Under the pieces are notes generated by a model. It was not told where the DNA came from and ran no database searches. It worked only from the letters and a program-made list of their open reading frames with translations. A stretch of DNA of 15,631 bases from Multifurca ochricompacta (Eukaryota > Basidiomycota > Agaricomycetes > Russulales > Russulaceae). The position numbers and the translations under genes were made by a program. Shown piece by piece: positions 10,700 through 15,631 of this stretch (position 1 is its first letter; every line of letters begins with the position of its first letter). The stretch spans positions 1-15,631 of the forward strand of contig WTXG01000524.1 in NCBI GenBank assembly GCA_022496185.1. The letters are read 5' to 3'.

Positions 10700-11808
10700 A
10701 GAACATGCGAATCCTTCTTTTTTTTTTTCTTTTTTTCTTTTTTAGCCCCTCAACGCTCCCTCTATCTTGCGATTCTAGACAAAGACGAGGTCTTTGGTAT
10801 CGATTTCAACAACATGACACAGGTTTTAAGGATAATCAATCAGATATATGACGCTTTCTTTTTTCCTTTTTCATTCTCTTGAACCTTTAACCAACCAATT
10901 GGGCGTGCGTGTTCTTTGCAACACAACACAATACGGAACTAGGTCCACCTGATGGGCCGATGGAAAAAATCAAGCCCAGACCCCTTTATTACAAAAAGAA
11001 AAGAAAAGTCCCACTCAGAGAACCTCTTAATTATGCCCACCACCTGATCCGTTTTTGGATCGACGATCCATGATAAGCCTATTGGACATGGTTATTATTA
11101 AATTAGGGCTAATGACGTATATATCCCCTTGTGACGCTGGGTGTCCAGTGATCACTGTTGACTGTACTCGATCAGTATGCAAGTCAAGCTAGTCGTGCTG
11201 CCTAAAGTTCAACTGTATCACCCAACCTTTCTAACAATTGATAATAAAAAACCCAATAACTGAAAAATATATATATATATTTATTTTCTCTTCGAGGTGT
11301 CGTACCGTGCCATGTCGCGTTACGTTGACCTCTTCTCAGTATTTCCCATTCCACAACTCCGAGTCCTTTCAAGGAACGACGATGAATCTCCTCTCGCCTT
11401 GCGCTGTTGATATTTTTTTCTTTCCCACCTTCTCTCCGAGTTATTGCCAGCAAAAGTGTGCGAGCCCTAATTACGTAGATTGTACTAGAATAGAATCGAG
11501 GTGTAGGTGTGACTCGAGAGAGCAAATGTTTTACGACTAGAGACGATCAACGCGAGAAATGCATCATACATAATAGCTCCTCCTCGCGCGTTCGGGCCCC
11601 GGAAGTGCAAAGCATTTCGAGTAGTAAGCTCATGAAAACTATCCAATTGTAATCTCATGGGCAGCTATTGGCGCCCATAAGCATTCAAGCAGAAAGCAAC
11701 AAACAAGCCGGGGTGAGTCAATAAGGAAGAAAATTAAAGTGCCACGATTAATAGAACAATAAACAATTCTTTACCCCCTATAGGTATAACTACCGAACCC
11801 ATCCATCA

Positions 11809-13386
11809 TCAATTAGTCGTCGCCGTGGTGAATGGCGTAGTGGCGAGACCAACGCGGTTGTTGCCAGTATCGTAGACAGAGTAGAAGCGCTCAAGGAAAG
11901 TACAACCATTGATAAAGTCGAGACCCTCCCCGGACGACGTACCAATGTCATTGACGATGAGGTAAATCTTGCCGGAAGTGCCCCCGATCAGCGTGTTAGT
12001 GCACGAGGCCAAATTTGTGCATTCGCGGTGAGCTCAAATGTTGTGCCGCCGGTCGTGAAGAAGAGCGACTCCAGGTTGGCGAACTGCGCCGACGTGATGC
12101 TGAGCAAGCCAGTGGTGACGTCGAGAACGGCCCCAGTTGCGGTAGAGTAGCGGTTGAATGCGTCTGTGTAGATGTAATTCGACTTGAGACTTGTATCCTC
12201 TGGCGAAGTGCAGAGACATGTTCACTTACCGGTAGTGATGAGGAAAAGAGCGGTTGCAGTGTCTACAATACCAGCGGTGGTCGAGAGGATAGAAGTCGAG
12301 GCACCGTACCGGATGGACCCATCAATGCCCCAGAACTGGTTCGCAGGGGAAGTTGAAGTAATGGGACTATCCAGCACCATGTGAGTGGAAAAATCTCGAG
12401 CTCAAGCTTGCTCCGCATGCTTACATGAAAGTGATATCTCCAGTGTACTTCTCAGAGTCGGTACCACCGAACGTCAACTCGCCATTCACCTCTGGCGTTG
12501 TGGTCGTGGGTTCGAAGGACACGGAGACTAGGTTAGATTCGATGATGCCACTGCTGAACAAGTTGTCTGTAACTGTGGGGACACTACTGCCCGTGTCTGG
12601 CGACAGAGTGCCGACCGTTCGGTCGGTAGGACCGATACTGTGGGATTGGGCATCAATGCAAATTCACACAACCGGGGTGTGCGCTCACCCAAGGACGCCG
12701 TCAAAGCCAGTGAAGCCAGTGGAGTCTGAGGCAACACCTATCGATTGCCCAGAAATTACAAGGCCAGGGCCAATCGTCACAGTGTCGGTGAACTCGGTGC
12801 CTGGGAGAACAGAGTGTAAATATATCAACGATGAAGTCCAATGTGGGGAAAACCCACCAGAGAATGACCCATGGCCATATGTCACAGACTAATGACTATC
12901 TTTAAGTTTACGCTACACCACTGAAGTGAAAGGACACGGATGCTCACCACACTGTCAGATGTCTGTACGCTGGTGTTAGTCCTAACATAGGTCTTTCCAG
13001 CTCCCACCCAGGTGTTAGAGCTCCCCGTGTCAATGAGGAGAGTATCTAGACGTGTGTGAGAGAATCTGTGCCACGCTCAAGCCATTTGTACCACTCACAG
13101 TTGGTGGGAGGGCTACCAACACCGACAGTGGCATGGTAGGCGACGCCGACGTTGTCACACCGACGCTGACAACCCCATCCCGACTCAAGATGCCGCTTGT
13201 TTTGCTTTGCCGATGGCCCCAAGTTCTTGGCACGAGCTTGATCCTTCGCGACGAGATCACGACTGCCAGTGATATTGAGGTGCCGGGCAAACGACAATGA
13301 AACTGAGGGTTTGCGAACAACGATTGGGTTCCAGCAACGCTGACGACAAGCAGGAGGAAAGCAGTGAGTAAGGCTGTCTGGAACAT
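11809..13386 (-). pseudogene. Secreted aspartic protease, right copy, disrupted
   Basis: This is a copy of the pepsin-family gene at 4996-6579, with matching exon blocks 13386-13099, 13045-12948, 12888-12858, 12800-12689, 12637-12425, 12366-12230 and 12163-11809. All splice sites are kept as GT-AG. The first catalytic motif (LLIDTGSSNTW) and the flap YGHGSFSG are intact. Compared with the left copy, exon 1 lacks single bases near 13332, 13217, 13198 and 13153, and exon 7 lacks one near 11998, so the frame breaks after the signal peptide and again before the C-terminal block. The second catalytic motif reads DTATA in place of DTGTT. An upstream ATG (13447) re-enters the frame after the first deletion but would lose the signal peptide. 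It is probably a decaying duplicate; base-calling errors could explain some deletions but not the DTA change. Confidence 0.8.
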
Positions 13387-13456
13387 GGTAAGAGTGTGGA
13401 TGAGAAAGTGAATTGTAGGACGGAACAGTAAATAACGACTGAATCACAAACCTGCT

Positions 13457-13462
13457 CTTATA
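13457..13462 (-). promoter_or_regulatory. TATA-like element of the right protease copy
   Basis: CTTATA on the plus strand reads TATAAG on the coding strand, 70 nt upstream of the ATG at 13386. It is the exact counterpart of 4920-4925 in the left arm. Confidence 0.4.
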
Positions 13463-13948
13463 GCTTTGGAATCATTTGAGCTTGTCCGTTTTTTGGTCGC
13501 TCGGATTGCTGTTGGTTATATTTACTAGATACCGTTTTATATTTTCACCATTGCATACCAACCCTAAAAACTAAACATGTTGCGCAGATTAAAAATTCGC
13601 GGCTGGCAGGCGATGAGATGTCAAGAGGATCGAGTATATGTAATACTTTGACAACTAGAGAAACGGCTAATAACAAAGCGTCATTAGCATCTGACTAGCA
13701 TCCGACTTGGTGTGAGAATAACATACCATATCCGTTCGTTAGCCGTCTAGCCGTCTCAATTACCTATCCCCACCCTCGCAAATCACTTGCGAGCACAGGA
13801 AATGCTCTAGGAAACTGCCACACTGGCATGGGATTGGCCTGTGGTGACATGTCAGAAATCTGGTGGGGAATCTTGACATTAGCAGCTAAGAAGTCAATAT
13901 TGAGAAGAGGTGACTATTGGCTCATGAACGCATGATTTTTGCGTCCAA

Positions 13949-14987
13949 CGGGGACAATGACGGGCCCCACACAAGGCTCATTCAAGATTGGGAAAAGCGC
14001 AAACGTTATGACCTATCCGATTACAACCACGCAAGCGAATATCGGCGCTTTTTTTATAAAAAAAAAACTGCGACGAGCGTGCTGCTGTGACTTTCTGCTC
14101 TCCAGAATCTTGACCGGTATTATCAGTTCGAATATACCGCCAGGTTCTAACGGTACTATCAAGCCACATAGTCGAAAGCGCAAGCGTTGATTTGGGGGGT
14201 ATGGCAAAGAGACATGATAGTATATTTGTGTAGAGGGTGGCTTTTCGAGGCGCATCTTCTGAGTAAGATTAGGAAAGGTTAGGCAGTTTTATTCCTTCTT
14301 GTATATGGTATCTCAATCTCGCGCTTTTCTAAATCGCAAAAGACCCTTGATGGTTTGGTTTGGTTTGGGTTACTTCTTTTCACCACGGCAGAGTGCGAAG
14401 GCTTAACCAAATCCGTCTCCCGCTTACCTTAGCCGCGCGTGCGACACAATTACTGGCCACATGTTGCATTTCATTTCCACCACCTTCTCATTCATTCAAT
14501 ACTATCTGGCTCGGACCCGTGTAAACCTGAAACGAGGGGGGGGAGGGGGCATCCACTCAAATTTTTCACCTCCCGATGCTGCCAGTAAACAAGTTCGTGG
14601 ATACCTGCTAGTTTGTTTTTTTAATTCCTCATCGACTCCTCACCGAAACTTTTTGTTACACACTGACCGACAAGCTGTGATCCACTTCAAACAAGGAGAG
14701 ATTGCTTTTACAACGAGACAATGTTCCATTCCAATAGATGTCGCCCGTATCTTGACACTTGACAACTATGAATTGAGTTATGTGCGAGCCATGGGCTCTT
14801 TATTATGGAAGAAAGAAATTACTAGAAGAGATAACAGCTGACGGAACGCGAGTGTTGTCATGTTATCATCCAAGAAGCCATTAGTGAGAGAGCGCCACTC
14901 CAGCATCGAAGCAGCGAGGCGCCTTTTCAGGTGTCATGGACATGCACACAGGTTTCGTTAACCTGTAAGTAGTAAAACTTGTGGGGG
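13949..14987. other. Stretch without a convincing gene
   Basis: This is unique sequence outside the right arm. It holds an AT-rich stem-like word (CTTTTTTTATAAAAAAAAAA near 14048), a short GGTTT repeat (about 14350-14368) and G-runs at 14536-14549. A plus-strand frame at 13939-14190 ends in a basic KPHSRKRKR tail, and another ATG-started frame of 126 codons lies at 14461-14841. Neither shows family signatures, codon-usage support or a recognisable promoter. Confidence 0.4.
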
Positions 14988-14994
14988 TATAAAA
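14988..14994 (+). promoter_or_regulatory. TATA box of the small secreted peptide gene
   Basis: TATAAAA preceded by a G-run lies 96 nt upstream of the ATG at 15090, good spacing for a fungal TATA promoter with a leader of about 60 nt. Confidence 0.55.
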
Positions 14995-15089
14995 CTGCAA
15001 CGGTTTAGACCTCAGGAATCTCATCGGTTTTCTGACCATCATCTGCATCGTTCTATCCATCTGAGCCAACTCTATCCATTGAGAATACA

Positions 15090-15310
15090 ATGCAGTTCAT
15101 TAAATCTATCATTGCTCTTTCTCTTGCTGCTTTTGTGCTCGCTGTTCCAGTGGTGCAACCAGCCGAGAAGAGGCAGATTAGTACGGCAGGCTCGAATGAA
15201 TTACCACTTTGTACAAGCTGATTTATCTTGACATAGATGCTAATATCCCTGCCAACGTCGATGTCGATTCTCTTCTTGATGCCGGTCCCCTTGTCGACTT
15301 AAATCTGTGA
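15090..15310 (+). CDS. Small secreted peptide precursor with a dibasic processing site
   Basis: Two exons, 15090-15180 and 15237-15310, are joined by a 56-nt GT-AG intron (GTACGG...ACATAG) and give 54 residues ending at TGA. Residues 1-18 form a clear signal peptide (MQFIKSIIALSLAAFVLA). A short propeptide VPVVQPAE follows, then Lys27-Arg28, the classic site for Kex2-type endoproteases. Cleavage would release a 26-residue peptide starting with Gln29 (able to form pyroglutamate), acidic with four Asp, without cysteine, and ending DLNL. There is no CAAX box, so it is not a standard basidiomycete mating pheromone. The precursor could be a secreted signalling peptide or a small effector-like protein; the family is not recognised. 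An alternative splice from GTGATG at 15308 to the acceptor near 15360 could extend the C-terminus. Support comes from the TATA box, the signal peptide and clean splicing. Confidence 0.6.
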
Positions 15311-15631
15311 TGGTACTAATCTCCATTTTGACTCTCGTCATGTATTAACCATTGACTCTCAGGGTAAATCCCAGGAGACACGTTAACTGCACGTCTTGTG
15401 GAATACCGTGGAGTTTTTGTATCTGGGTGGGGAAAGTTGTGTGGTTTGAGTACGTGGCTAGTGGGAAGTAATACATTGGAACTATCAACTTTTTTTTTTA
15501 ATTTGAGAAACATATATTGTGTGACTGACAGACGAAGCTGGAACGCTGTCAAAATCGCAAGTTGCATGCTTCTTTGCCACAATTAAAATATTATTGGAGA
15601 TATTAAAGTACCTGAGTAAGAGTAGGGTAAG
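15311..15631. other. 3' flank of the small peptide gene
   Basis: The region is AT-rich with a T-run at 15490-15498. A CTCTCAG acceptor-like site near 15360 may belong to a 3'-UTR intron or a longer splice form of the upstream gene. No other gene is seen up to the window edge. Confidence 0.35.

Larger units (their letters stand above)
10700..13948 (-). repeat. Right arm of the large inverted duplication
   Basis: This is the reverse-complement counterpart of 4431-7696. The order from its outer end is upstream region, protease copy, 3' flank, T-rich inner end (10712-10744). The 1.1 kb between 10700 and 11808 is the 3' flank and holds no convincing gene. Scattered base changes and small indels along the arm show that the two arms are separate genomic copies and not an exact mirror artefact. 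Confidence 0.92.

Noticed and set aside
14110..14140. GTTCGAAT as a tRNA T-loop (B box)
   Set aside because: The flanking bases do not pair as a T-arm and no matching A box or acceptor stem is visible.
13939..14190. Basic-tailed frame (KPHSRKRKR end) at the right outer boundary
   Set aside because: It has no ATG at its start, crosses the duplication breakpoint and contains an A/T-run artefact segment; not supported as a gene.
14461..14841. 126-codon frame starting MLHFISTTF
   Set aside because: Its composition is irregular, it crosses a G-rich simple stretch giving poly-Gly, and it has no family motif or promoter; treated as chance.

Overview
The window looks like nuclear DNA of a filamentous basidiomycete, probably a wood- or litter-associated Agaricomycete. 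The evidence is short spliceosomal introns (about 50-85 nt) in every recognisable gene, a eukaryotic-type enolase, polyporopepsin-like secreted aspartic proteases without a conserved cysteine framework, and a hAT-type DNA transposon relic. All assignments come from reading the sequence; no database search was possible.

Layout. 1-1126: left edge with a doubtful minus-strand coding remnant and a purine-rich degenerate low-complexity tract. 1127-4119: an unrecognised minus-strand gene split in two by a 1449-bp non-autonomous hAT-like element (1926-3374). The element has the terminal inverted repeat TAGTGATTG, subterminal GGGTAC/ACCCGT motifs and an exact 8-bp target duplication. Taking out the element and one duplication rejoins the gene in frame (511 codons). 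4431-13948: a very large inverted duplication. Two arms of about 3.25 kb, each carrying an aspartic protease gene with its promoter and 3' flank, face each other across a unique spacer of about 3.0 kb. The spacer holds one complete enolase gene (minus strand, 7 exons, 443 aa). 13949-14987: no convincing gene. 14988-15310: a small two-exon gene for a 54-aa secreted peptide precursor with one dibasic Lys-Arg site.

The two protease copies have diverged differently. The left copy (4996-6579) keeps a complete seven-exon frame and both catalytic Asp motifs, but has unusual residues in the flap motif. The right copy (13386-11809) keeps the normal flap motif, but carries five single-base deletions in exons and an altered second catalytic triplet (DTA instead of DTG), so it is probably a pseudogene unless some deletions are sequence errors.

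The enolase gene keeps every catalytic residue with the same numbering as the yeast enzyme. Its first two introns appear to use non-standard donors (GA-AG and GC-AG). The genes do not form a pathway: the window combines a housekeeping glycolysis gene, a duplicated secreted-protease locus, a transposon-broken gene and a small secreted peptide gene.
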